This document shows positions 39,716-48,755 of a DNA stretch of 64,000 nucleotides, one piece after another. Under the pieces are notes generated by a model that had not been told where the DNA came from, made no database searches, and saw only the letters and a program-made list of their open reading frames with translations. Position 1 is the first letter of the stretch. The number at the start of each line of letters is the position of its first letter. This stretch comes from Dyadobacter sp. NIV53 (GTDB lineage: Bacteria > Bacteroidota > Bacteroidia > Cytophagales > Spirosomataceae), in the NCBI RefSeq assembly GCF_019711195.1, contig NZ_CP081299.1, forward strand, positions 620,001 through 684,000, given 5' to 3'. Both the position numbers and the translations under genes were made by a program.

Positions 39716-40601
39716 AGCTGTTTCTGTCGACCTTCGCCCGACAATTATTGACATGGGGCTGGTTCCAAAAAGCCAGGGTTACCGGGGCACCTGCTCGGTT
39801 TTCGCATCCACGTTTTTACTCGAATACATGACCTGCAAAGAGAAAAACCGAAGCAACCTGGACTATTCGGAAGAGTACCTGAATGCAGTCACCAACACGG
39901 CGATCGGTTACGAGGAAGATGGTGACTTCTTCTCGAGTATTACTAAGGGTTATGGCGAATACGGGATTGTTGACGAAGTTTCATTTCCATATCAATCCAG
40001 TTTTGACCCAAAACACAAGCCAAGCCAAAAACTGATGAATATTGGAAAGGCCGCGCGTTTCCTGAAATCGGAAATTATGTATGCTTCGAAACCTAATCCG
40101 TCAGGCGGTTCGCCAAGGGGGCTGAGCAATAATCAGATCGAATCCGTTAAAAAATTATTGGAAAGCGGTGTGCCTGTGGCAATGGGTTTCCATGGGGCCT
40201 CTGCTTTGCAAACTTCGGATATGAACGGAATAACAGCCTGGAATGATCTATCCGACGAAGTCACAGGGGCATATGCACATTCTGTCCCGGTTGTAGGATA
40301 TTGGGCTGCTACAGGAGGAACCGATGTTGGTTATTTCATCTTCAGAAACTCAGGAGGGCCAGACTGGGGCGATCACGGTTATGGTTATTTCAGCTTCAAT
40401 TATGTGAGCAAGTTTGTTTACGACGTCGTGCTGTACGACAAAGAGCCAAAGTTCAGCCTGACTGACGTGGTAGCTGCAACGGTAAAGCCAAAATTAGTCA
40501 AACTGCCATTTATAACAGAAGCCGAAATGGAACGTACGGGCAAACTCATTAACGCCAAAAGCAAAGTTTCCCAACCTGATGCGGTAGTTTTCGATAAATA
40601 A
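38667..40601 (+). CDS. PLL-like seven-repeat propeller fused to a papain-like cysteine protease
   Basis: 644 residues in two parts. Residues 1-350 are seven tandem repeats of about 50 residues with consensus W-NLGG-FD-GT--SAVSW-KNRLDIFA-AGNS-WHKAWD---WYPS, resembling the PLL/AAL-type fucose-binding lectin propeller (DUF346-like). Residues about 355-610 are a C1A-like protease: Gln and Cys in KSQGYRGTCSVFA (Cys 376), His 538 in AHSVPVVGYW, Asn 561 in IFRNSGGPDWGD. There is no signal peptide and no type IX sorting domain, so export, if any, uses another route. No propeptide is seen between the parts. It is transcribed alone and ends at a clear hairpin. Confidence 0.85.
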   Translation: MNWNNLGGIFDVKAGLSAVSWKPDRLDILSVAGSSVWHKAWDSGSWYPSPADWGNLGGKFDFDTDVAAVSWGKDRLDIFGMAGNSVWHKAWDGSQWYPSPDGWNNLGGKFDPGTKLTAVSWGNNRLDIFALAGQSIWHKAWDTNQWYPSPDGWNNLGGKFNPGTSISAVSWDKGRLDIFAMAGNSIWQKTWDTNQWYPSPTDWTNLGGSFDQLTSISAVSWAKNRLDIFALAGNSIWQKTWDTNQWYPSHSDWTNLGGIFDQGTSIATVSWDKNRLDIFALAGNSVWHKAWDTNQWYPSHSDWYNLGGYFDKGTRLSAVSWAKNRLDIFAHAGHSVWHKAWDGSRWWPYEAVSVDLRPTIIDMGLVPKSQGYRGTCSVFASTFLLEYMTCKEKNRSNLDYSEEYLNAVTNTAIGYEEDGDFFSSITKGYGEYGIVDEVSFPYQSSFDPKHKPSQKLMNIGKAARFLKSEIMYASKPNPSGGSPRGLSNNQIESVKKLLESGVPVAMGFHGASALQTSDMNGITAWNDLSDEVTGAYAHSVPVVGYWAATGGTDVGYFIFRNSGGPDWGDHGYGYFSFNYVSKFVYDVVLYDKEPKFSLTDVVAATVKPKLVKLPFITEAEMERTGKLINAKSKVSQPDAVVFDK

Positions 40602-40614
40602 GGTAAACCCTCTG

Positions 40615-40670
40615 AAAGGTGCGGCTGATGTATGACTATGAAAAATGGCATATATTGGCTGCACCTTTTT
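40615..40670. terminator. Terminator hairpin between convergent genes
   Basis: AAAGGTGCGGC pairs with GCTGCACCTTT (one G-U) around a roughly 30-base loop and is followed by a T tract on the plus strand. It lies just after the propeller-protease stop and before the convergent SulP gene end. Confidence 0.6.
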
Positions 40671-40777
40671 GATCCTTTACAATTTCATACAGTTAAAATA
40701 TCTTAACATGAAGAAGTCAGAAGGTAATTAGAAAACTTTTGTGAGCTCTTTCTTTAATGGAAATACAGAATAGGTTA

Positions 40778-42292
40778 TTAAACTTGATCTGTCTGTATAT
40801 TCACATTAATAACAGATGAAGCGTTTTTCAGGAGAATTATACATTCCTCGCTCAAATTCCTTAGGTGCAGTTTTTTTCCTGATTTGGAGTACCGTTCAGT
40901 CAGTTTGTTTAATGCATCAATTCCTGACATATCAGCCACACGGCTTTCCCTGAAATCAATTACCACTTCGTTTGGATCATTGGGAACGTCAAATTTTTCG
41001 TTGAATGCGGTAACGGAACCGAAGAAAAGCGGGCCGTATATCTCGTAGTGTTTTACACCTTTATCATCCACATATTTCCTGGCTCTGATGCGCTTTGCAC
41101 TTTCCCAGGCAAATACCAGGGCAGAAATAATAACGCCCGATAAAACGGCCAAAGCCAGATTATGAAGATAGATGGTAATTACAGCCACAAGAACTCCAAC
41201 GAATACATCTTGTTTAGGCATTTTATTGATGATCCTGAAACTGACCCATTCAAAAGTACCAATAGCCACCATAATCATTACTCCGGTTAAAGCGGCCATT
41301 GGGACGAGCTCAATGACAGGTGCTCCAAACAGGATTATCAGCAAAATTGTCAATGATGCGATAATGCCGGAAAGTCTTGCTCTGGCTCCCGCAGATAAGT
41401 TTACGAGTGTCTGGGCAATCATGGGGCACCCTCCCATTCCAAAGAAAAATCCGTTCAGGATATTAGCGCTGCCCTGCGCAATACATTCTCTGTTTCCGTC
41501 GCCTCTGGTAACGGTTATTTCATCCACAAGGTTGAGCGTCAGTAATCCTTCGGTAAGACCGACTCCGGCCATGATCAGGGCATATGGAAAAATAATATGC
41601 AGGGATGAAAAATTAACAGGAATCTGTGGAATATGGAATGGTGGAAACCCGCCACTTACAGAAGCAATATCCCGGACTATTTTAGTATCAATGTTCAGAA
41701 AAGAGACAATCAGAAAAACCGATATAATTGCTATAAGCGATGGCGGAACAGCTTTTGTAATTCTGGGTAAAACGATAATGATAGAGATTGTGAGAGCAAC
41801 CAAACCTGCCATGATGAGCAGCGGTGTCCCGCTTAGCCAGGTGAGTTCACCATTTTCAATTGTTTTAAACTGCTCCAGCTGTGACATGAAAATAATAACA
41901 GCCAGACCATTTACAAAACCATACATAACCGGCTGGGGAACGAGTCGAATAAATTTACCGAATTTAAAAATGCCAACCAGTATCTGAATTACACCCGCCA
42001 ATGCTACCGCAGCAAACACATACTCAATACCGTGCGATTTCATTAATGCAATTAATACAATAACCGTTGCGCCAGCTCCTCCGGATATCAATCCTGGCCT
42101 GCCACCAAAAATGGATGTGACAATACCCATGATAAATGCAGCATACAAACCGACAAGCGGTGGAAGGCCAGCCAGAATAGCAAAAGAAAGGGATTCGGGC
42201 ATCATTGTCATGGCAACAGTCAGGCCGGCCAAAACTTCTGTTTTATAATTGATTTTCTGTTTGAAATCAAAAAGATTGAAAATGGAATTCAT
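40778..42292 (-). CDS. SulP family anion transporter with STAS domain
   Basis: 504-residue inner-membrane transporter. The SulP membrane domain (about 15-400) shows EVLAGLTVAMTMMPESLSFA, GLYAAFIMGIVTSIFGGRPG and the GGMGGC-like region FFFGMGGCPMIAQT; a C-terminal STAS domain (about 430-500) contains VIDFRESRVADMSGIDALNK. The family carries sulfate, bicarbonate or dicarboxylates; the substrate cannot be read from sequence. It is divergent from the PerM-like gene with about 320 bases between. Confidence 0.92.
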   Translation of the reverse strand: MNSIFNLFDFKQKINYKTEVLAGLTVAMTMMPESLSFAILAGLPPLVGLYAAFIMGIVTSIFGGRPGLISGGAGATVIVLIALMKSHGIEYVFAAVALAGVIQILVGIFKFGKFIRLVPQPVMYGFVNGLAVIIFMSQLEQFKTIENGELTWLSGTPLLIMAGLVALTISIIIVLPRITKAVPPSLIAIISVFLIVSFLNIDTKIVRDIASVSGGFPPFHIPQIPVNFSSLHIIFPYALIMAGVGLTEGLLTLNLVDEITVTRGDGNRECIAQGSANILNGFFFGMGGCPMIAQTLVNLSAGARARLSGIIASLTILLIILFGAPVIELVPMAALTGVMIMVAIGTFEWVSFRIINKMPKQDVFVGVLVAVITIYLHNLALAVLSGVIISALVFAWESAKRIRARKYVDDKGVKHYEIYGPLFFGSVTAFNEKFDVPNDPNEVVIDFRESRVADMSGIDALNKLTERYSKSGKKLHLRNLSEECIILLKNASSVINVNIQTDQV

Positions 42293-42613
42293 GCAACCAG
42301 GAGTTATTAAAGCTCATTACCAGTGGTAATTAAAAAAGCAATACCGTGCTTTACCAAAAGGGGAACAAATATGGGAATCAAAATTAACTATTTGGATTAA
42401 TGTAAGGCAAAAGCCCCGATTTAGCACTTATAATCAACAAAAATCCATTAAAAATCACAAACAGGCTGCTCTCATTAATTTATCCTGAAAAGAGGTGGCA
42501 TACAATTTTAAGGAATAAATACTGTAACCGAATTTAGCAATTTCATATATAAAATTAAGACCTGACAAAATATCCATGACACATTTTACAGTAACCCCTG
42601 ATCAATACCTCCC
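42293..42613. other. Intergenic region between SulP and PerM-like genes
   Basis: About 320 AT-rich bases between divergent genes, so it should hold both promoters. I see no clear box, repeat or RNA. Confidence 0.35.
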
Positions 42614-43739
42614 ATGAACAACATGCCATTAACCGTAAAGCGCTCCATAGAATTATTGGGAATAGTACTTTTAGTGAGTATCCTGGTAGTCGGGCGAGAC
42701 ATTATTATGCCGATCATCATGGCATTTTTTATCAGCATTGTTTTACTCCCTGTTTATCGTTTTCTGAAACGGTATCACATTCCGGAAGCTTTATCAATTG
42801 TTCTACCTATCCTTTTACTGTTGGTTTTGCTGGCAGGAATCATCTGGTTTTTTTCTGCGCAGGTCACTTCACTGATCGCAGATTTTCCAAAAATCAAACA
42901 GAATGTCAGCATTCATCTCAAAACATTGAGTGACTGGATATCAAGTATAAGCCATTATTCCACCAGGGAACAGGTTGAATTTATAAATAAGAATACAAAC
43001 GATATGATCAGTTTTGCTGGCAAAAGGCTAAGTGGGGCAGCACTTACATTAAGCTCACTTTTCATTTTTGTAGGCCTTTTGCCAATTTATATTTATCTGA
43101 TACTTTTTTACAAAGACATGCTGCTGCGTTTTACATTTATGTGGTTCGGTATTGAGCACCACGCAAAAGTGAAAGAAGCGATTTATGAAACTGAGTCTAT
43201 CATTAAAAGTTATCTAGTCGGTCTGCTGATTCAGGTAACGTATATGTCTACATTGGTGGGCGTTACACTCATGGTAATCGGGATCAAACATGCGCTGTTA
43301 ATCGGCGTTATATTTGCTTTCCTGAACCTGATCCCATATGTTGGTGCTTTGTTGGGTAATATTATTGGTGTTGTCTTAACACTGACTTCGTCTACAGAAT
43401 TATGGCCTGTCTTTACAGTTTTAGGGGTAATTGCCGCGATTCAGTTTTTAGATAACAATATCCTGATGCCCAGAATTGTAGGTTCCAAGGTAAGGATCAA
43501 CGCATTATTTGCAATACTCGGGGTTATCATTGGAGGAAATATAGCCGGGGTTTCCGGGATGTTTTTGTCCATGCCTATCATTGCGGTTCTTTAAGGTAAT
43601 TTTTGATAGAACTGATATGTTCAGGCAATGGGGAGTTTTATTAGGTGATGAACGGCCTGCACGCAGCCCGATGACTTTTCCTATTTTCCGTAAAAAAATA
43701 CCAGTTACCACCAGACCCGGCGTCGAAAAGACAAAATAA
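42614..43739 (+). CDS. AI-2E/PerM family transporter, one frame break near the C-terminus
   Basis: Membrane protein of the PerM/AI-2E exporter superfamily with about eight helices; signatures include IIMPIIMAFFISIVLLPVYR near the N-terminus and FLNLIPYVGALLGNIIGVVL and FLDNNILMPRIVG later. The frame ends at TAA directly after GMFLSMPIIAVL, too early for the family. Removing one T from the TTT at 43590-43592 continues with KVIFDRTDMFRQWGVLLGDE and a basic tail, giving about 374 residues, the usual length. I annotate the restored extent. Either a sequencing insertion or a recent truncation of the last 49 residues. Confidence 0.82.
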
Positions 43740-44007
43740 TACATTTGATCGGAAGCAAATCAATTATCCGGTTCCTACGGTAACAGCCGATCTTTATTAG
43801 TCATAAACACACCGGATTACTGGTCTGAAAGTTATGTCAAAATAAAACACATATTTTAATTAATTCAATCTGTAAAGTATTATGATTTCATATGACAAAA
43901 AACTTATTTTATTTTCGGATCCATGTAATAATAATTAATAAACTTCAAAAAAATATTTTTATTCCATTCCGTATTAAAGAAAATAAACTATCCGAAATTT
44001 ACACACT

Positions 44008-44385
44008 ATGAAAAACTGTTTTTGCGGATCAGTTCAACCTTTTTCACGTTGCTGCGGGCCGGTTATAAAAGGTACAGTTGTTGCAGATTCTGCTGAAAAA
44101 CTAATGCGCTCACGTTACAGCGCTTACGTTATGGCAGCCACTGACTATCTGATAGCTACAACACATATTTCAAAAAGAGCGGATTTATCTAAAACTGATA
44201 TAGAACATTGGGCAAAATCAAATAACTGGCAACAGTTGGAAATTATCAGCATTGATACTTATACCGTTGAATTCAAAGCTTATTTCAGGGACAGGAATGG
44301 TAAAAAACAGGTTCACCATGAAAAATCATCGTTTGTATTTGAAAATAATCATTGGTTTTATTTGGATGGTATATTTAATGTTTAA
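44008..44385 (+). CDS. YchJ-like (UPF0225) SEC-C motif protein
   Basis: Small cytoplasmic protein of 125 residues. It begins with the zinc-binding SEC-C motif CFCGSVQPFSRCCGP and continues with the NTF2-like YchJ fold (EKLMRSRYSAYVM, then a FVFENNHWFYLDG end). Family members have no assigned reaction. Intact and of normal length; the start at MKNCFCGS is unambiguous. Confidence 0.9.
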   Translation: MKNCFCGSVQPFSRCCGPVIKGTVVADSAEKLMRSRYSAYVMAATDYLIATTHISKRADLSKTDIEHWAKSNNWQQLEIISIDTYTVEFKAYFRDRNGKKQVHHEKSSFVFENNHWFYLDGIFNV

Positions 44386-44506
44386 TGAGGAATCCGCCTA
44401 TTCTGCATTAAAAAGAACGAATGGTAAGCCATTGTATACTATCTAAAAATTGACCTGTATTCAATTCAAAAGTTATTAAAAATTTAAAATATTGCCAGCT
44501 ACCGTT

Positions 44507-44755
44507 ATGGAAGAACCATTCATTATTGATGTTAATTATGGAGGAAAAGAACTTGAATTTGAAGGCCAGCTCCATATCTCAGGCTATCAGCATAAGATCG
44601 AAATTATTGTGAATGAGATTCCGGTTTTCTTTGAACCTGACGAAGAGCGGAATTACAGGGCACTGGTCAGTATGGAACAAATGCAGCACCACAAACATAT
44701 GAGTCAGGATTTATTACAGGCCATTGCCCATCGTTTGGACTCCTTATTAACCTAA
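44507..44755 (+). CDS. Small conserved hypothetical protein
   Basis: 82 residues from the ATG giving MEEPFIIDVNYGG; a TTG five codons upstream is less likely. Beta-rich first half (FEGQLHISGYQHKIEIIVNE), then a helical C-terminus with several His and Met (MEQMQHHKHMSQDLL). It resembles short Bacteroidota proteins of unknown role. No signal peptide. Function unknown. Confidence 0.65.
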   Translation: MEEPFIIDVNYGGKELEFEGQLHISGYQHKIEIIVNEIPVFFEPDEERNYRALVSMEQMQHHKHMSQDLLQAIAHRLDSLLT

Positions 44756-44774
44756 TCCGTTGGGATGGCATAAA

Positions 44775-44799
44775 GCCGGATCAATTAAAAGAATCCGGC
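44775..44799. terminator. Weak hairpin after the small hypothetical gene
   Basis: GCCGGAT / ATCCGGC perfect seven-pair stem with an 11-base loop, 20 bases after the stop. No T tract follows on the plus strand, so termination is uncertain. Confidence 0.3.
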
Positions 44800-45211
44800 A
44801 TGATACAAATAATAGTCCCGGATAAAATCAATTTCAAATTATCATCACGCCAACATTAATTTTACGACGATGATTAATCGTCAATTAGAAAAACATTAAA
44901 ATTCAAAGAATATTACCAATCATTCAGCTGATACCAAAATCATATTTAAACTGCTGTTCAACTGAAAGTTAATAAAAAATAAGTCTTTAAATATTATCGC
45001 TTGTTTTTCGTTAGAAACACGAACATAAACTATACAGGAAGCAATGGAGTTATATTTTTATGGTTGAAGATTAATCTTTTATTAAAAATAAAAATTAATT
45101 TTTAATGACTCTATTTGTTAACAATTTACAGAAAAAGTTTATCTGATTACATATTTTTTATCTAATAATGTATCTTTTTAAAACATCATTTTAATAAGTA
45201 GTCAAATTCAT

Positions 45212-45219
45212 TACTTTTG
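45212..45219 (+). promoter_or_regulatory. Bacteroidota -7 box (TAnnTTTG)
   Basis: TACTTTTG matches the TAnnTTTG element of the Bacteroidota primary sigma factor and lies 34 bases before the next ATG. The matching -33 TTG element is not obvious, so confidence is moderate. Confidence 0.45.
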
Positions 45220-45252
45220 CATGAAGAGATAACAAAACACAATAAATTATTT

Positions 45253-45723
45253 ATGAAAGGCAAAGCAATTAAGTTCTTTTCTCCGGAAGAGAATATTCCA
45301 GTCACGAAAAAAGCAAAACCAAAACAACAACTTACCGGTTATATTTCAGGATTAGGGAAACTGGTTCTTCCTGCAAAAACACTTGAAGAACTTGGCATTG
45401 AAGCGGAAACCACGGGATTTAAAATAGGAACACAGGAAGGTAAAAGAACACTTAAATTTCTTTACCTGATTCCATCAACTGATCAGGATGGAACTTTTTC
45501 TTTGGTAAAAACCGGAAAAGGATATGCTATTCCTATGGAAATTATTCTTAAAAAAGGTGGAATTGATTACGAAAATATAAAATACTCTTTTACTGTTACT
45601 CCTTTTAACTATGAAGAAGGAGTAGTAGGTTATGAACTGGCAATTTTAAGTTCTGAACCAAAGAAAGAATATACAGGTAAACCGCGCGGCCGGAAACGCA
45701 ATACTGAAACCGTTTCTGAATAA
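45253..45723 (+). CDS. AbrB-like swapped-hairpin protein with an AT-hook-like tail
   Basis: 156 residues starting at MKGKAIKFFSPEEN; an upstream TTG is not convincing. Residues about 25-50 read GYISGLGKLVLPAKTLEELG, which recalls the AbrB/SpoVT 'G-I-LP--L-E-LGI' hairpin of DNA-binding antitoxin-like proteins. The C-terminus is basic, YTGKPRGRKRNTE, with a PRGRKR core like an AT-hook. Together these suggest an AT-rich-DNA-binding protein, but both parts are short motif matches. Charged linker (TKKAKPKQQ) near the start. A strong hairpin follows. Confidence 0.65.
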   Translation: MKGKAIKFFSPEENIPVTKKAKPKQQLTGYISGLGKLVLPAKTLEELGIEAETTGFKIGTQEGKRTLKFLYLIPSTDQDGTFSLVKTGKGYAIPMEIILKKGGIDYENIKYSFTVTPFNYEEGVVGYELAILSSEPKKEYTGKPRGRKRNTETVSE

Positions 45724-45728
45724 GTAAA

Positions 45729-45766
45729 AAAGCAACTGAAAGCCGTAAATGACTTTCAGTTGCTTT
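45729..45766. terminator. Strong intrinsic terminator hairpin
   Basis: Perfect 14-pair stem AAAGCAACTGAAAG / CTTTCAGTTGCTTT with a 10-base loop, 5 bases after the stop. Its A and T ends would serve both this gene and the convergent DUF3072 gene. Confidence 0.85.
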
Positions 45767-45799
45767 CTAAATAAATTGTAATCCATTACAATTCTGCAA

Positions 45800-46061
45800 T
45801 TAATTATTCAATCCTCTGCCCGTTTTGTGCTGTAATTCATCTATACGTTTCGAGGCTTCCAGCTTTGCTCAGCGTTTCGTCAAATTCCTCATTTGCTTCA
45901 TCCGAAAGTGTTTTTAGGTAGGACTGTTGAGCGCCTGTCATTGGCTCATTACCGGTAGTCCACTCATCCGGATCTTTGATCGTATTTGAACCCGTAATTT
46001 CCTGATTTTCGTTCAATGGCTTTCCATTCTCATCAAACGATTCTTCTTTATTATTTGCCAT
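45800..46061 (-). CDS. DUF3072 family small protein, one frame break
   Basis: Small acidic protein. The DUF3072 hallmark DPDEWTTGNEPMTGAQQSYL and TLSDEANEEFDETLSKA is intact. The uncorrected frame then ends after GSLETYR; removing one C from the CC at 45859-45860 gives EASKRIDELQHKTGRGLNN, the typical family tail, ending about 86 residues from the start. I annotate the restored extent. Role unknown. It starts directly at MANNKEESFDENGK and sits tail to tail with the AbrB-like gene. Confidence 0.75.
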
Positions 46062-46155
46062 TTCGTTTATTTTTATTTTAACGAAACTGATAAAAAACCA
46101 GGCCAGTAATACTGGAATAAATTTATTTTAATCATAACCTGAATTATAGGGCTAT

Positions 46156-47443
46156 CTATACCTGAAAATCATTGTAGTTATGTGTAAAATCCTGGGGTAA
46201 ATTTTGTTTGACCGGCAAAATAACAGAAAAAACAGTGCCGCTGCCAGGCTCCGAATGTGCAGTAATATTCCCACCATGGTTACGTATGATCTTGCGGCAA
46301 TAAGCCAGTCCAATGCCACCTCCATTCGGGATTTGGTTATAAGGCAGCTGAGAAAAGATATCAAAGATTTTCTCTAAACTTGATTTCTCAATTCCTATAC
46401 CATTGTCCTGTAATTGAATCTCGACAAACCTGGAATCTGTATTTCCAGACAACCTCGCACCAGTTTGACCCTGATCACTTTCTGCAAAAGAAATACGGAT
46501 CACCGGCGTCACATCTTTTTTGAAAAGCGGATTGCATTATTGATCAGATGGTAAAAGAGCTGCTCCATTTGCAAAGGAATTGCATTTATAAATGGTAAGG
46601 AATCGGTTTCAACCACTGCATTTTTTGCTTTTAATTCCTGGTTTAACTGCTTGCGGACATCAGCTACTACTTTATTAAGGTCAACAGTTTCAAAGACGAA
46701 CTCATTATTCAAATCAGAAAATTCTGACAAATCCCTGATCATCATTGAGAATTTTTGCGCACTTGAATTTATTTTAAAAGCAAGGTCCCTGGCTTTTTCA
46801 ACATCCCTGTTCTCTGTGGATTTGACCAGCATATCGCTGAATATCCTGATTTTTCGAAGCGGTTCCTGTAAATTATGATTGGAAATATACTGGTACTGCC
46901 GGTTTTCGTCCTTAGATTCAGTCAGTTGCCTGTTCAGATCCTTTACCACTAAATTGCTCCGTTCTATAATATGTATACTTTGCAAGTGGAACGAGATCAG
47001 GTCAGCAAATATGTTGAACATACCAATCGTTTTTGTATTCTTCAGCAATGCCGGTTTGGGATCAATAGCACAAAGCGTACCAAAAACTCTCCGCTTTTAA
47101 GTATAATAGGAACGGAAATATAACTTTGAAAACCGTATAAAATGGGTGTAGGATGGTTGTGGTAATAATCGTCCTCATCAACGTGATCAATAATAACTGC
47201 TTCACGCACATTTCGTATATCGTTACAGATCGTTGTTTTAATGTCTAATTCCCCACCAGCTTCCAGGCCAAAATTAATTTCATCCCTGACGCTGCACGCA
47301 ATCCATCGCTCCTCCGTTACGCGTGCAATAGCGGCAAAACCCATACCGGTTGTACGGCAAATTACTTCCAGCATGTTCGAAACAATAGGAATTTGTTTTA
47401 TTTTTTCAATATCCGCAAATAACTCGGCGTCGGTATATTTCAT
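46156..47443 (-). CDS. GAF sensor histidine kinase with two frame breaks
   Basis: One kinase read in three frames: a GAF domain (about residues 5-140; MGFAAIARVTEERWIACSV), then HisKA (His in YISNHNLQEPLRKIRI), then HATPase (DNGIGIEKSS, GGGIGLAYC). Break 1: one base missing in the run at 47082-47086 (A on the plus strand); restoring it gives GEFFGTLCAIDPKPALL. Break 2: one base missing at 46516-46521; restoring it gives FSKKDVTPVIRISFAE. The start is the ATG giving MKYTDAELFADIEK; an upstream TTG is less likely. No transmembrane segment, so cytoplasmic. Either a decayed kinase or sequencing errors. No response regulator adjoins it. Confidence 0.75.
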
Positions 47444-47519
47444 TTTTTGTAATTGTAGGAACGGCTTATTCAAAGTTAAATATAATGGCCAGATTAATTG
47501 ATTTTAATTTCAGCCAACT

Positions 47520-48749
47520 TCATATAAGTTTGTCAATTTTCCTTTGGATAATGTTCTTGTCCGTTTGTGTTTTTGCGATTAAAAACGCCTTCTGAAAATT
47601 AATTTTTGCTTTTTCAATATTAATATCTGTATATAATTCACCGAGCAGCGTGAAATAGAAATGATTATCTTTTAAATTTAATTTTTCAGCTTCTATAATT
47701 GCCACAGTTTTCCCATTTGTCTTTGACAGCGCATAAGTACGGTTTAAGGCGGCAATGGGTGAATACTGCATTTGCAATAGTTTATTATATAGCTGTAAAA
47801 TATTCTCCCATTTTTGTTTCGTATTTGTTTTGTTGGTGTACCAAAAGGCAATTCCTGCTTCAAGATGATACTTTGAAATTATATTTCCCTGAGATGCCTC
47901 TCTGAAATAATACATTCCTTTTGTGATCAGTTCCTGGTTCCAAAGCGTTTCATCCTGATCCTCGTATAAAATCATTTCACCATTTTCATCTTTTCTTGCC
48001 TCGAAGCGGGAAGCGTGAAAACACATTAAAGCAAGTAAAGCATTTACTGCGGGCTGGTTCGTTTGCGGGTTGTCTGTCAATAAATAAGCAAGACGCATAG
48101 CTTCCAGGCAAAGTTCATTTCTTAGTACAACATCCTTACTTTCAGAATAATACCCTTCGTTAAAAAGAAGGTATAAAGTTGTTAAAACCGTTTCCAATCG
48201 CTTATTTATTTCAGTTTCCGATGGAAATTCAATCAATACTTTTTCCGTTCTTAGTTTTTCTTTTGCCCTGAAAAGCCGCTTATTGATCGTTTCTTTATTA
48301 GTCAGAAAAGCATCCGCAATTTCATCAATTCCAAATCCGCAAAGAATCCGGAGAGACAAACTGATCTGGGCCTCAGTTGAAAGTGAAGGATGGCAAAGAG
48401 CAAATAACATCTGTAATTGGCTGTCAGTGATATTTTTCTCGGATAAATCTATCTCAGTATCTTCTGCTTTCGGGATCTGACTGTTGATTTCTTCCAGAAT
48501 ATTTTCAGTAAAAATCCGATGCCGGTTAAGGTAATTTTTAGCCTTGTTTTTCGCAACAGAATAAAGCCAGGCAACCGGATTTTCGGGCAGACCTTTATAA
48601 GGCCAGGTTTCCATTGCTGATAAAAAAGTATCACTGGCAATGTCTTCCGCAATTTCAATATGGGCTATGCCAAAATGCCTGCAGAGTACAGCTGTAATTT
48701 TTCTGAATTCTGTTCTGAATAAATGAGGTATTAACTCCTGCTGTTTCAT
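47520..48749 (-). CDS. ECF42-like sigma factor with C-terminal helical repeat domain
   Basis: 409-residue alternative sigma factor. Sigma region 2 lies at about 10-75 (AEDIASDTFLSAMETWPYKG), region 4 at about 115-180 (FGIDEIADAFLTNKETINKR), and residues about 190-409 form the TPR-like extension (RLAYLLTDNPQTNQPAVNAL) that defines this SigJ/ECF42-type group. It has no anti-sigma gene beside it; in ECF42 systems the C-terminal extension is thought to control activity. The gene upstream encodes the DGPF/YCII protein that typically accompanies ECF42. A hairpin immediately precedes its ATG. Confidence 0.88.
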   Translation of the reverse strand: MKQQELIPHLFRTEFRKITAVLCRHFGIAHIEIAEDIASDTFLSAMETWPYKGLPENPVAWLYSVAKNKAKNYLNRHRIFTENILEEINSQIPKAEDTEIDLSEKNITDSQLQMLFALCHPSLSTEAQISLSLRILCGFGIDEIADAFLTNKETINKRLFRAKEKLRTEKVLIEFPSETEINKRLETVLTTLYLLFNEGYYSESKDVVLRNELCLEAMRLAYLLTDNPQTNQPAVNALLALMCFHASRFEARKDENGEMILYEDQDETLWNQELITKGMYYFREASQGNIISKYHLEAGIAFWYTNKTNTKQKWENILQLYNKLLQMQYSPIAALNRTYALSKTNGKTVAIIEAEKLNLKDNHFYFTLLGELYTDINIEKAKINFQKAFLIAKTQTDKNIIQRKIDKLI

Positions 48750-48755
48750 AAAAAG

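Larger units (their letters stand above)
44756..45252. other. AT-rich spacer upstream of the AbrB-like gene
   Basis: About 500 bases. Apart from the hairpin near its left end and the promoter-like box near its right end I see no gene or repeat. Confidence 0.4.

Noticed and set aside
41172..41987. 271-codon open frame antisense to the SulP gene
   Set aside because: Long because the coding strand is rich in codons that avoid stops in the opposite frame; translation is low-complexity Thr/Pro/Ile with no family resemblance.
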